A stretch of 64,000 bases of DNA from an uncultured Bacteroidota bacterium. Lineage in GTDB: Bacteria; Bacteroidota; Bacteroidia; Chitinophagales; Chitinophagaceae. Position numbers and translations under genes: made by a program. The stretch is taken from NCBI GenBank assembly GCA_903853805.1, contig CAINUN010000083.1, forward strand, positions 62,001 to 126,000, in the 5' to 3' direction. Of the stretch, positions 9,227-18,619 are shown one piece after another; position 1 is the first letter of the stretch; every line of letters starts with the position of its first letter. Below the pieces are notes generated by a model. It was given only the letters and a program-made list of their open reading frames with translations, did no database searches and had not been told where the DNA came from.

Positions 9227-9919
9227 ATGAAATTTGGAATAATCGTTTTTCCAGGCTCTAATTGCGACCGAGATATGATGCATGCATTGCAAGACGACCT
9301 GCAACAAGAGGTAGTAATGCTTTGGCATAAAGATAACGTCCTAAGCATGTTTACTAAAGATGATTGCATCGTGTTGCCTGGTGGTTTTTCCTATGGCGAT
9401 TATCTTCGTTGCGGTGCCTTAGCTCGTTTTAGCCCGATGATGGAACAGGTAATCAATTTCGCCAACAATGGCGGAAAAGTTTTAGGTGTATGCAATGGTT
9501 TTCAAATTTTGTGCGAGTCAGGTTTATTACCGGGAGTGTTGTTGCAAAACGACCATCAGAAATTTGTTTGTAAAAATGTTTTTATCAAAAGTGAGAACAA
9601 AGAAAATATCATTGGTAAAAAAGTAGGTGGTGGCATTTTAAAAATTCCTGTGGCACATGGCGAAGGACGATATTTTGCCAATGCAAAAACTATGGAAGAA
9701 TTGAAGCGTAACAACCAAATTGTTTTTCGCTATTGCGATGAAAATGGAGAAATAAATTTTGAAGCGAATCCGAATGGAGCTGTAAGCAATGTTGCAGGCA
9801 TTTGCAACGAAGGTAGAAATGTTTTTGGCATGATGCCACACCCTGAGCGTGCTACAAGCAATGCCTTAAACAACATCGATGGCCGATTGATTTTAGAAGC
9901 ATTTACTCACTTAAATTAA
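9227..9919 (+). CDS. purQ: Phosphoribosylformylglycinamidine synthase subunit PurQ
   Basis: The 230-residue class I glutamine amidotransferase starts KFGIIVFPGSNCDRD. The nucleophile elbow GVCNGFQIL (catalytic Cys at about residue 87), the VAHGEGRYF loop, and the C-terminal MMPHPERAT with the catalytic His/Glu are all intact. It supplies ammonia from glutamine to PurL in step 4 of purine synthesis. A separate PurQ implies that PurL is of the small type; purL is not in this window. It lies inside a rightward operon, 15 nt after the membrane protein and 7 nt before a DsbD-alpha-like gene. Confidence 0.95.
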   Translation: MKFGIIVFPGSNCDRDMMHALQDDLQQEVVMLWHKDNVLSMFTKDDCIVLPGGFSYGDYLRCGALARFSPMMEQVINFANNGGKVLGVCNGFQILCESGLLPGVLLQNDHQKFVCKNVFIKSENKENIIGKKVGGGILKIPVAHGEGRYFANAKTMEELKRNNQIVFRYCDENGEINFEANPNGAVSNVAGICNEGRNVFGMMPHPERATSNALNNIDGRLILEAFTHLN

Positions 9920-9926
9920 TCAAAGC

Positions 9927-10382
9927 ATGAACCTTAAGAAATCTATTTTGATTGTTGGCTGTTTGTTGGCTGTGTCTGTTTTTTCATTTGCTCAAGGAAA
10001 CGACCCAACTACATGGACCTATGAAACTAAGAAAATTAACGCCTCAGAATTTGAAGTTATCTTTCATGTTGTGTTGAAAGAAGGCTATCACGTTTTTTCA
10101 CAAAAACCAGGTGACGATTTTTTGATACCGCCATCATTTGCATTCAAAAAAAATAGTGCTTACAAACTCATTGGCAAAGTCATTGAAAAAGGAAAAATGA
10201 AAACAGAGAAAATGGATGGTGCCGATAATCCTATTCATTTCTATGAAGGAAGTGTAGATTTTATTCAAAAAGTAAAAATCACAAAGCCAATAACATTAAC
10301 TGGCGAACATGAATATCAGGTTTGCAACGATAAAATGTGTTTTCCTCCTAAAAAGAAATCCTTCTCATTTGACTTGAAGTGA
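9927..10382 (+). CDS. Stand-alone DsbD-alpha-like periplasmic thiol protein
   Basis: The 151-residue protein has a signal peptide (IVGCLLAVSVFSFAQ), then one domain like the N-terminal DsbD-alpha/DsbC_N immunoglobulin fold: WTYETKKINASEFEVIFHVVLKEGYHVFSQ and, near the C terminus, YQVCNDKMCFPPKKKSF. The CxxxxC pair in that segment corresponds to the redox Cys pair of DsbD-alpha. It is probably an electron acceptor from the DsbD-type protein encoded 44 nt downstream, whose own N terminus is a paralogue of this domain. The substrate is unknown. Confidence 0.8.
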   Translation: MNLKKSILIVGCLLAVSVFSFAQGNDPTTWTYETKKINASEFEVIFHVVLKEGYHVFSQKPGDDFLIPPSFAFKKNSAYKLIGKVIEKGKMKTEKMDGADNPIHFYEGSVDFIQKVKITKPITLTGEHEYQVCNDKMCFPPKKKSFSFDLK

Positions 10383-10426
10383 TTTTTGGCACATTCAAAC
10401 AAATACCATTTTCTTAATCTTGAACC

Positions 10427-12511
10427 ATGCAACAAGCATCTAAACTTATCTCGTTCATAGCACTGTTGTTTTGTGCCACTTTTTCAAAAGCACAAATCAT
10501 TCAAGACCCAACTTCGTGGAAGTATGAAGTGAAGAAACTAAATGACTCCACATTCAATTTGGTGTTTCATTTGAAGCTTCAAGAACATTGGCATATATGG
10601 TCTTTGAATCCTAAAGGTGATGGTTTAGAAATTGCCCCTGCATTTAATTTCGACAAAAATCCCGACTTAAAACTTGTGGGAAAAGTGCAGGAAAAAGGAA
10701 CGAATCGTTTTGATGGAATTATGGATGGTGTAGATGGAGCAGTGGTTTATTTTATTAAAGATGTTGATTATACCCAAAAAGTTATTGTCAAAACCAACTT
10801 TACTATCAAAGGCAAACACTCTTATCAGGTTTGTGATGAATCGAAATGCCTGCCTAATAAAACCAAAACTTTTGAGTTTGCAATCACTGGTTTTGCCACA
10901 ACTTCAAAAGATACTTCCACAATAATTGCAACTGCTACTTCTGTAACAAAGGATACTTCTAAACAAACTACTTCTACAACTTCTTCCAATAAAAAATCTG
11001 ATGAGCATGGTTTGCTTTGGTTGTTTTTTATGTCATTATTAGGAGGACTTGCTGCAGTTATCACTCCTTGTGTTTACTCCATGATTCCCATCACGGTTAG
11101 CTTCTTTACAAAACGTAGTAAAACAAGAGCTGAAGGCATTCGCAATGCGATTTACTATTCACTTTCTATTATTCTCATTTTCACAATTCTCGGTGTGTTG
11201 ATATCGGTGATGTTTGGCGCCAATGCACTCAATAACCTTTCTACCAATTGGATTGCCAACATAATTTTCTTTGCCATTTTCATTGTCTTTGGCATTTCCT
11301 TTTTAGGAGCCTTCGAAATCACCTTGCCTTCTTCTTGGACAAGTAAAACTGATTCGAAAGCAGGGGTTGGTAGTTTCATGGGCATCTTCTTTATGGCCTT
11401 GACTTTGGTCATTGTTTCTTTTTCATGCACCGGTCCTATAGTAGGTCCGTTGTTGGTTATTGCCGGACAAGGTGGTATTGCCGGACCTGCATTGGGCATG
11501 TTTGGTTTTTCTCTTGGTTTGGCTTTGCCATTTGCATTGTTTGCTGTATTTCCAGGAATGCTCAACAAAATGGCCACTTCTGGCGGATGGCTCAATCAAG
11601 TAAAAGTGGTGCTTGGTTTCCTTGAATTGATGTTGGCAATGAAATTCTTATCGAATGCCGACCTCTCACAAGGATGGCGCTTACTCGACCGCGAAATTTT
11701 CGTAGCCATTTGGATTGTGTTGTCTGTTTTATTGGGCTTCTATCTTTTAGGAAGACTCAAACTTTCGCACGATGACACTTCGCCTAAAAACATTTACGGT
11801 CAAGAATATGTTTCTATTTTCAAACTCTTTCTCGCCATAGTAGCTTTCGCATTTGCTGTTTATTTAGTGCCGGGTATGTGGGGCGCTCCGCTCAATGGCA
11901 TGAGTCAGTTTATTCCGCCAATGGGCACGCAAGATTATGTTGTGAGCAATGGTGGTGGCAGTGGTAATAATCATTCTACTGATGCTGGTAATGCTGCAAT
12001 AGCTCCTCAGAAGTATGTGCAAGAAATGAAGATTTACGAACCGCCAATAGTGGTGCAAAATGGGTTGGTGACTTACTACGATTATGAAGAAGCTCTCAAT
12101 GCTGCTAAGATTTTAAAGAAACCTTTGATGCTCGATTTCACGGGTATCAACTGCGTGAATTGTCGCAAGATGGAAAGCCAAGTGTGGAGTAATCCTGAGG
12201 TGATGAAACGCTTGAAAGAAGATTTCATCATCGTGTCGCTCTACTGCGATTATGATAAAATTGAATTGCCTAAAGACAAACAGTTTTTCTCTAAAGAATT
12301 GAACTCACAAGTCTTGACTTTGGGCGATTGGAACGAAGCGCTTCAAGCATCTAAATTCAACGCCAACTCGCAGCCTTTCTATTTTTATATTGATGAAAAC
12401 GGCAACAAACTCGCCGAAAATGGCTATTCCTTCGACCCCGATGCGCAGAAGTTTATCAAACATTTAGATGCGGTGAAGGAAAGGTATAAGAAAGGGGGAA
12501 TTGTTCCTTAA
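10427..12511 (+). CDS. dsbD: Thiol:disulfide interchange protein DsbD
   Basis: The 694-residue protein has three parts in order: signal peptide and N-terminal alpha domain (about 25-150, with CDESKC), a Ser/Thr-rich linker, the eight-helix CcdA/DsbD-beta membrane domain (about 195-460, with ITPCVYSM and SFSCTGPIVGP carrying its two redox cysteines), and a C-terminal thioredoxin-like gamma domain with the redox motif CVNC at about residues 575-578. It moves electrons from cytosolic thioredoxin across the inner membrane to periplasmic thiol proteins, here probably the neighbouring stand-alone alpha protein and cytochrome c maturation factors. A Gly/Asn/Ser-rich insert (GGGSGNNHSTDAGN) lies between the last helix and the gamma domain. 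Confidence 0.92.
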   Translation: MQQASKLISFIALLFCATFSKAQIIQDPTSWKYEVKKLNDSTFNLVFHLKLQEHWHIWSLNPKGDGLEIAPAFNFDKNPDLKLVGKVQEKGTNRFDGIMDGVDGAVVYFIKDVDYTQKVIVKTNFTIKGKHSYQVCDESKCLPNKTKTFEFAITGFATTSKDTSTIIATATSVTKDTSKQTTSTTSSNKKSDEHGLLWLFFMSLLGGLAAVITPCVYSMIPITVSFFTKRSKTRAEGIRNAIYYSLSIILIFTILGVLISVMFGANALNNLSTNWIANIIFFAIFIVFGISFLGAFEITLPSSWTSKTDSKAGVGSFMGIFFMALTLVIVSFSCTGPIVGPLLVIAGQGGIAGPALGMFGFSLGLALPFALFAVFPGMLNKMATSGGWLNQVKVVLGFLELMLAMKFLSNADLSQGWRLLDREIFVAIWIVLSVLLGFYLLGRLKLSHDDTSPKNIYGQEYVSIFKLFLAIVAFAFAVYLVPGMWGAPLNGMSQFIPPMGTQDYVVSNGGGSGNNHSTDAGNAAIAPQKYVQEMKIYEPPIVVQNGLVTYYDYEEALNAAKILKKPLMLDFTGINCVNCRKMESQVWSNPEVMKRLKEDFIIVSLYCDYDKIELPKDKQFFSKELNSQVLTLGDWNEALQASKFNANSQPFYFYIDENGNKLAENGYSFDPDAQKFIKHLDAVKERYKKGGIVP

Positions 12512-12703
12512 CGAAATGTTTATACTAAGGGAGGCTTCAACTTTATGAAAGAAATCTTTAGGTTTTGTGGAACAAAAAAAGCGAAACAGCGGAGAAAATA
12601 GAAGAGGGAGTGTGTTAAGTTGTTAGAAACAGCCAGAATGTAGAGAGGAAAAAGGGAAAGGAAGACCTGCTACAATTGCCAATTACTCCTTTAATATCCT
12701 TTT

Positions 12704-14707
12704 CTATTTTTTCACCTCTTCACCAATATTAAACAAGCGATAGGCAAAAGGAATGGCATCATCGGGTTGTTTTATCAAGAAGGTTTGTTCTTTAACTGCG
12801 GTGCCGCCAAAGGTATCGAAGACTTGATAAGTGACTTTGGTTTTATGACCTACGGCTGAAAATTGCAGATAGACTTTAGCTGGTTTTGTGGTGGCATTGT
12901 TCACCCAATTGATGTTGCATTCTTTCAGTTTTTCTAGAAAGCTTTGTGGTGCTTTTCCTTGTGTCAATAATTGCATATTCATTTTTAAACCCGAAAAAGG
13001 AATCAACTGAGGATAGAACTTATACAATTTTGCCATCCGGTCGTTATAGGCGATGGTGTTAGCGCCTTTCAAACACACTGCCAGCGCTTCGAGGGTTCTT
13101 GCAATGAGCAGTTTTTCATATTCTGCATCAAGTGTCTTGTCGAGTAAGATTTCGTTCAAGAGTCGGTTGGCTTCGGCATAATTTCTTTTTTCAATGTAGA
13201 GTTTCGCCACAAAAAACTTAAAGTATTTGCTGATGTTTTTTCGGTCATCATTCTTCAATTCTGATTGAAATTTTTGAAGAAAAAAGCCTGTGCTAAAATC
13301 TTTGATTAAAAACCAAACCTCATCCCAAGCCACAGTGCTTTCGGTTGAGAAAAGTTTATAAATCACTCGGTCGCGCTCGGGGTTTTGAGAAAATAAATTG
13401 ATGAGCAAAAATTGTTGCGACCATTTTTCTAGCTCCAACTTTGCCATTTTCCACCAAAGGGTAGGGTGCTGCCACCAGTTTTTACATTCGAATTGAATAG
13501 CTTCAAGGGCATTCATTTTTTGTTGCAACTTCAATAATTGCAAACTAAAATCATAGTGCGTTTGTCCTAGTGTGGTGCCAATATGCAGTTCTTTAAATTC
13601 TGCCGCTTTGTTGATATAATTAAGCGTCTCATTGTTTTCGCCATCATATAAACGGCAACGAGCTTGGGCAATATTATACCAGCCAAAACCCGGTGTAGAA
13701 CCATTGGCTTGAATCATGCCTTTCGAAAGTTCGACACCCGCTTTGGGATAACCTTTGTAAATGTTGAGGATAGAAAGATAGTAAGCCCACTCTTGTAATC
13801 GCTTATCAAGTCCGCCGTGAGAAGGTTCTTCTGTATATTCTTTTTCAGCAGTTCTAAAATCGCCGCAGGTTACTTTAAAAGTTGCATAATTGTTGTGAGC
13901 AGGTTGTCCCCCTTTTGCTAACGCATCATAATAATACTGCGAAGAATCGGTGTGAAATGCATAGCTGTGAATAAGCGCTTTGTAGTGATAAACAGAGAGC
14001 AAATCTGTTTTTTCATAGCCAGGAGGAAATATTCGTGCGTTGACTTTTTTATCTCTTTCAATTTTTTGCAAACCTTTATTTAGATAGCTGTTAGCCAACT
14101 GTTCATTTTCATCAATCGAGTTTTTTAAGAAAGAATATTTAGCGTGGGTATAAAAACGATTTCGGTGAACAATCCAAGCAAGGTGGTTGTAAACATCCAT
14201 ATAATAATCACGCTGAAAATTCCACTTTCTTACCCGATGCAGCAAGGCATAACTTTTTTCGGGCTCATCCATATTGTTGTAGCAAAAAACCAAGTAACTA
14301 GCAATAATGGAATACTCTAATTGAAATCTGTAAGCTGGGTAATACTGAATCAAGTCTGTTGACCTTGTAGCCAACAACTTTTTATAATCATGCTCTAAAT
14401 AACGCAAAGCTTTCTCGAGTGGAATAGTTGCGTTTTTAAATCCTAAATAATCGGCGGCATGATTGTATTTATACACCCCTTCAAACATCCAACCCACATA
14501 ATAACTGCTGTCAATTCTTTTAAATTCACGGCTGCGAGGAAGCGCATCTTCACTGTTCATGTCTACACCAATCCGTTTGGCATCTATCTCATAACGCTTT
14601 GCAGCATTAGGAACTGTAAATGACAACGATTGAGCATTGACTGAGGTAACAATCAATTGCAAACAAAGAATCAACAAACTGTTTATGATGCTAGTTCTTC
14701 TCATCAA
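12704..14707 (-). CDS. Secreted helical-repeat (TPR-like) protein, partner of MoxR
   Basis: A 667-residue protein with a signal peptide (SLLILCLQLIVTSVNAQ). The mature part is almost entirely alpha-helical and rich in Tyr, Trp and Leu, with helix pairs of TPR spacing (for example EPEKSYALLHRVRKWNF and SYLNKGLQKIERDKK). The last 60 residues form a strand-rich tail (KPAKVYLQFSAVGHKTKVTYQVFDTFGGT). It begins 4 nt inside the end of the upstream AAA ATPase gene (ATGA overlap), so the two are translationally coupled. Export to the periplasm means it cannot bind the cytosolic ATPase directly. No named family was recognised. Confidence 0.75.
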   Translation of the reverse strand: MMRRTSIINSLLILCLQLIVTSVNAQSLSFTVPNAAKRYEIDAKRIGVDMNSEDALPRSREFKRIDSSYYVGWMFEGVYKYNHAADYLGFKNATIPLEKALRYLEHDYKKLLATRSTDLIQYYPAYRFQLEYSIIASYLVFCYNNMDEPEKSYALLHRVRKWNFQRDYYMDVYNHLAWIVHRNRFYTHAKYSFLKNSIDENEQLANSYLNKGLQKIERDKKVNARIFPPGYEKTDLLSVYHYKALIHSYAFHTDSSQYYYDALAKGGQPAHNNYATFKVTCGDFRTAEKEYTEEPSHGGLDKRLQEWAYYLSILNIYKGYPKAGVELSKGMIQANGSTPGFGWYNIAQARCRLYDGENNETLNYINKAAEFKELHIGTTLGQTHYDFSLQLLKLQQKMNALEAIQFECKNWWQHPTLWWKMAKLELEKWSQQFLLINLFSQNPERDRVIYKLFSTESTVAWDEVWFLIKDFSTGFFLQKFQSELKNDDRKNISKYFKFFVAKLYIEKRNYAEANRLLNEILLDKTLDAEYEKLLIARTLEALAVCLKGANTIAYNDRMAKLYKFYPQLIPFSGLKMNMQLLTQGKAPQSFLEKLKECNINWVNNATTKPAKVYLQFSAVGHKTKVTYQVFDTFGGTAVKEQTFLIKQPDDAIPFAYRLFNIGEEVKK

Positions 14708-15687
14708 GCGGTCAACTTCATTTTGGCTAGGCGCTCAATTTCTTTTTTAATAATGCCGTTCAGAGCATTAAGTTTTCCTTCTTTGTTTCTATAAATAAGT
14801 CGATGCTCCAAAACAGGACGAGCCAAATCTTTCACATCATCTTCAATCACAAAACTTCTTCCTTTTACTAAAGCATAAGCCCTAAGACAACGAAGAAAAG
14901 CGATGCCACTACGTGTAGAAGCACCTAATGAAATTTCAGGATGCGTTCTAGTGGCTCTAACAATATTGGAAACTGCTTTGATGATTTCCTGATGAACATA
15001 ACCTTCTTCCGATTGTGCTTGTAGTTGCAAAATGGCTTGCATGCTCAACACTTGTTCTAAATCCACTAAATTCTTAGAAATGTTGAGGTAGTCTTTATAA
15101 ATATTCAACTCCGTTGTTTCATCCACATAACCGAAGAATATTTTCATGAAAAAACGATCCAATTGAGCAGCAGGCAGCATATAAGTGCCTTCCATTTCAA
15201 TTGGGTTTTGCGTTGCAATTGCGAAGAACATTTTCTCCAATTTCAATGTGGCATCACCAGCTGTAATTTGGTGTTCTGCCATGGCTTCGAGCAAGGCACT
15301 TTGAACCTTAGGTGACGCACGATTGATTTCGTCTGCCAATAAAACATTGCAAAACAAAGGTCCCTTTTTAAATACAAATTCTTTTGTCCTGTCATCAAAA
15401 ATGTGAGAGCCTATCAAATCCATCGGTAGCAAGTCTGGTGTAAACTGAATGCGTTTAAAAACCACATGGTCATTGCCTAACTCACCGCTAATGCATTGCG
15501 CCAATGTCTTAGCCAACACCGTTTTTCCGGTTCCGGGGTTATCTTCCATAAGGATATGCCCTCCGGCGAGCAAAGTGGTAATTACCAACTCAATTTGGTT
15601 TCTTTTCCCGCGAATTACTTTTTCAATTTGGTCAATAAGTAGCTGAATAGCGGATGTATTTTGTGTGCTTGCAACAATATCTTCCAT
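14704..15687 (-). CDS. MoxR-family AAA+ ATPase
   Basis: A 327-residue AAA_3/AAA_lid_2 protein. Walker A is EDNPGTGKT at about residues 48-56, Walker B LLADEINRA near 112-120, sensor 1 IATQNPIE near 150, and the lid contains ASTRSGIAFLRCLRA. MoxR ATPases act as chaperones that help to activate von Willebrand factor A domain proteins. They usually sit directly before a DUF58 gene; here the DUF58-BatA operon is about 16 kb away on the other strand, and this gene is paired with a secreted TPR-like protein instead. The start at 15687 is an ATG with a complete N terminus. Confidence 0.92.
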   Translation of the reverse strand: MEDIVASTQNTSAIQLLIDQIEKVIRGKRNQIELVITTLLAGGHILMEDNPGTGKTVLAKTLAQCISGELGNDHVVFKRIQFTPDLLPMDLIGSHIFDDRTKEFVFKKGPLFCNVLLADEINRASPKVQSALLEAMAEHQITAGDATLKLEKMFFAIATQNPIEMEGTYMLPAAQLDRFFMKIFFGYVDETTELNIYKDYLNISKNLVDLEQVLSMQAILQLQAQSEEGYVHQEIIKAVSNIVRATRTHPEISLGASTRSGIAFLRCLRAYALVKGRSFVIEDDVKDLARPVLEHRLIYRNKEGKLNALNGIIKKEIERLAKMKLTA

Positions 15688-15767
15688 TGGTTTAAAAAGG
15701 TTTGATACAAGATTAGGAATTTATCCCATGAAGGGTTGATAATTTTTTGTGAAAAGCTGCTGCACTA

Positions 15768-17216
15768 CTACTTCACAAACCGATAAGCACCAATATCAAA
15801 CGTATCTGTTACACTCCAAGGTTGGTCATTAAGATCATTAGAAATCCCTAAAATAGCCATGCCTTTATGTATAACTGATGAAGCCGAATCAGGACTGAAA
15901 TTCCATTTCTTATAATCCACAAAGCGAGGATTTTTGTTGAAGATGCAAAATTGAATATTAAGTTCACCGCTTGTTGTAAGGTCAGTGTTCAAAGCATCAA
16001 TGGATTTAATAAGGCAATGATCGAAACTGGCATTATAAGTTGCTGTTCCTTTTTTGTAGCAAAAGAGTTCATTATCCATCGAACCGTAAATCAAACAGTT
16101 ACGGAAATGGGCCGTCAAATCTCCTTGCCAATATTCAGTGTTACTTATTTGGTAGTAATTCAAAACTACTACTGTTGGCTCGTCATAATGACTCAGTTTT
16201 GAAGGAAAATAGTTGATGAAGTTGCAATTGTCAAATTGATAATTCCCACCTTGAACTAATGCTAATGCTTGTGTGCCGGTGGAGTGAACCAGGGTATTTT
16301 CTGCCTTCACATTTGCCTGAAAACAAAGTAAACCGAAACCAATAGAATTCTCGATAATTGTATTGGTCATAGTCAATTGATTGGCAATACCGGGCTTTCC
16401 AAAAACCTCAATGCCAAAAGGCAAACCCCCTTTCATATTGTTGCCACAATTTTTAAACACAGTCCATTTAATATTACTGCCTGTGCTAGTGCTGTCGAAA
16501 TAAATTCCGCCCCATTCTCCAGGATAATCGTCATACCCAAAATAGGCTCGATCTAGTCTATCGCCTTGAAAAATAACACTGTCTTTTTTAGTGCCATTGA
16601 TGAACAATTGCCCCCTTACATAAAGCCTCGAATCAGCGTTCATATAAATTTTACACCCGGCAGGGATAGTCAAAGTTTTTCCTTTATCCACCAAGGCACT
16701 ATGAAGAATCACATAGGGCTTATCAGTTTTCCAAACATCACTCACTGCAAGTACACTATCTACCACGTAGTGCGCATCTTGACCATATGCTATAAAAGGA
16801 ATGGAAAAAATCTGTCCGTTTAGGGTTGCTGTAAATCTATCTTCAATCACAAACGGATTGCTTTGATTTTTAGGATCAATTTTTACGGTGGCAAAAACAT
16901 AAATGCTATCGTGTGCAGCCACTTCAATATTATTGATGTTGTTGCCTGAAAAACCATCTACATTCATCTTAAAAAAAGAAGAATCGCCTTTATCTAATTT
17001 CAGGTTTTTAATGACTATACGCTGATCGTTGGGATTGAAAATCTTAAAAGCAGTGGTAAAACTCCCCATTTCTGTAAACACTGTATCAAATGTGAGTGTA
17101 TCCGTCGAAAATTTTAGGCTGCCACCATCCGTCAATAGCTTGTCTTTCTTACAAGAAAAAACAAAAAAGGATAAAAATACACTAAGGATAAAAATACTAG
17201 GACGGGAAATGCGCAT
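15768..17216 (-). CDS. Right-handed beta-helix lipoprotein
   Basis: The 482-residue protein begins with a lipoprotein signal (ILSVFLSFFVFSCKKDK, Cys at about residue 22). Residues 35-130 form an immunoglobulin-like domain (TFDTVFTEMGSFTTAFKIFNPNDQ). From about 165 there is a run of short strand repeats of pectate-lyase-like parallel beta-helix type (CKIYMNADSRLYVRGQLFING, IYFDSTSTGSNIKWTVFKNCG and NTIIENSIGFGLLCF). Such proteins in Bacteroidota are surface lipoproteins, often carbohydrate-binding, but no catalytic residues could be assigned. It is monocistronic and divergent from the SAM hydroxide adenosyltransferase gene. Confidence 0.78.
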   Translation of the reverse strand: MRISRPSIFILSVFLSFFVFSCKKDKLLTDGGSLKFSTDTLTFDTVFTEMGSFTTAFKIFNPNDQRIVIKNLKLDKGDSSFFKMNVDGFSGNNINNIEVAAHDSIYVFATVKIDPKNQSNPFVIEDRFTATLNGQIFSIPFIAYGQDAHYVVDSVLAVSDVWKTDKPYVILHSALVDKGKTLTIPAGCKIYMNADSRLYVRGQLFINGTKKDSVIFQGDRLDRAYFGYDDYPGEWGGIYFDSTSTGSNIKWTVFKNCGNNMKGGLPFGIEVFGKPGIANQLTMTNTIIENSIGFGLLCFQANVKAENTLVHSTGTQALALVQGGNYQFDNCNFINYFPSKLSHYDEPTVVVLNYYQISNTEYWQGDLTAHFRNCLIYGSMDNELFCYKKGTATYNASFDHCLIKSIDALNTDLTTSGELNIQFCIFNKNPRFVDYKKWNFSPDSASSVIHKGMAILGISNDLNDQPWSVTDTFDIGAYRFVK

Positions 17217-17340
17217 GATTAATTTATTGTGGTAAAAATACGGACAGAAATAATAACGGATTGCCTGTGAAATTATTTCCTTTTCTATGGCTTTAAACTA
17301 TTGATTAAATACTCAATTCATTTTCTTGGCTTTCAGCGCA

Positions 17341-18159
17341 ATGAAAATTACTTTTGCCTGTTGCATGAGTTGTATCACCCTCTTATCGGATTTTGGCGTT
17401 AACGACGCGGCAGTTGCCACCATCAAAGGCACGCTGTTATTGTATGCACCACAATTGCCCATGATAGACTTGTGCCACACTGTTGAACAGAAACAAATGC
17501 AACAGGCGGCTTACATCCTTCGCTCTTCCTATAAAAAGTTTCCTGTCAAGACCTGTCACCTTATACTATTTGATGTTTTGAAAGAAGCGGAACCAACCAT
17601 GGTTTTATGCCATCAAGACGAACATTATTTCATTGCCCCTGATAATGGCTTTTTGACACTCGCTTTCCATACTGATTTGACGAAAGTGAAAAAAGGGTTG
17701 GAGCTACCGAGAGATAAAAATTTTCATTATTGGGTACATTTTGCCGCTAACATCATTAAAGAACTACAAAACACTAGCTTCGATAATATTCTATTGCCTA
17801 CCACTGAGCTGAAAGTTGCCCCTAAGCAATGGAAAGTGCTAGAACATGAAAATGTAATTGAAACCCATGTACTACACATTGACAATTTCGACAATGTTGT
17901 GATTGATCTCACCAAAGAAGAGTTTGAATCAATTGGACGAGGAAGAAATTTCCGCATTTTATTTATGCGCAACGAAGAAATTTCCTCAATCAGCCAACGA
18001 TACAATGATGTGAGGCATGGACAAAAATTAGCACGTTTCAATTCAGCAGGCTATATGGAAATTGCAATCAATGGAGGTAAAGCTGCAAGTCTTTTCGGCT
18101 TAAAGTTATTCCACGAACAAAACCTTACTTACAGCACTTTTAAAATATTTTTCCAATGA
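17341..18159 (+). CDS. S-adenosyl-L-methionine hydroxide adenosyltransferase (DUF62) family
   Basis: A protein of about 272 residues. SCITLLSDFGVNDAAVATIKGTL near the start carries the conserved Asp-Phe-Gly-x-x-Asp motif of the family; FIAPDNGFLTLAF in the middle and an HIDNFDNVVIDLT segment that opens the C-terminal beta-barrel domain follow. The family converts SAM plus water (hydroxide) to adenosine and methionine and is related to bacterial fluorinases and chlorinases. Three starts are possible: a TTG at 17326, the ATG at 17341, and the ATG at 17365, which begins MSCITLLSDFG and fits the family length best. The ATGA overlap with the next gene indicates coupling. Confidence 0.88.
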   Translation: MKITFACCMSCITLLSDFGVNDAAVATIKGTLLLYAPQLPMIDLCHTVEQKQMQQAAYILRSSYKKFPVKTCHLILFDVLKEAEPTMVLCHQDEHYFIAPDNGFLTLAFHTDLTKVKKGLELPRDKNFHYWVHFAANIIKELQNTSFDNILLPTTELKVAPKQWKVLEHENVIETHVLHIDNFDNVVIDLTKEEFESIGRGRNFRILFMRNEEISSISQRYNDVRHGQKLARFNSAGYMEIAINGGKAASLFGLKLFHEQNLTYSTFKIFFQ

Positions 18160-18452
18160 TTGTTCGAATCGTTCAAATGAGTTTCAGAGAAGAAGAAGTT
18201 GATAATTTTCTTGCTCTTTTTAATGAACGAAAACAGCGTATTCGCCATTTCGATGGTTGCAATCAATTGGAATTGTTACAAGATGCAAATCACCCCAATA
18301 TCTATTTTACCTACAGCATTTGGGAAAGCAAAAAACACTTGGACCATTATCGTTTTTCAGAATTTTTTAAAGACACTTGGACAAAAACTAAAGCGCTTTT
18401 CAACGATAAACCACAAGCTTGGAGTTTAAATAGTAATGGGAAGGTTGAATAA
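18156..18452 (+). CDS. ABM-fold protein (putative monooxygenase)
   Basis: The 98-residue protein reads IVRIVQMSFREEEVDNFLALFNERKQRIRHFDGCNQLELL, then YFTYSIWESKKHLDHYRFSEFFKDTW, the pattern of the antibiotic-biosynthesis-monooxygenase / dimeric alpha-beta barrel family. Members act as cofactorless quinol monooxygenases or haem-degrading enzymes, or have no known activity. The ATG overlaps the stop of the SAM hydroxide adenosyltransferase gene, so the two form an operon. No metal or haem ligand could be identified with confidence. Confidence 0.82.
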   Translation: MIVRIVQMSFREEEVDNFLALFNERKQRIRHFDGCNQLELLQDANHPNIYFTYSIWESKKHLDHYRFSEFFKDTWTKTKALFNDKPQAWSLNSNGKVE

Positions 18453-18619
18453 TTACGATCATCAACAACCCAACCATGACAATCCACTCGCTTCTTCAAT
18501 GATTCAATAACTGAGCGGAGAAATATTGTTTATCTACAAAAACTACGCCTTCATCCAAACCCCAAGACAATACTCGAATAAATAATTTTACCTTTATACT
18601 GTTTTTTAAAGCAATAATT

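Noticed and set aside
10825-11595. Two long minus-strand frames inside dsbD
   Set aside because: They lie antisense to a well-conserved membrane domain, are of odd composition (Pro/Lys/Ala-rich), and have no start context; they are shadows of the codon bias of the hydrophobic gene.
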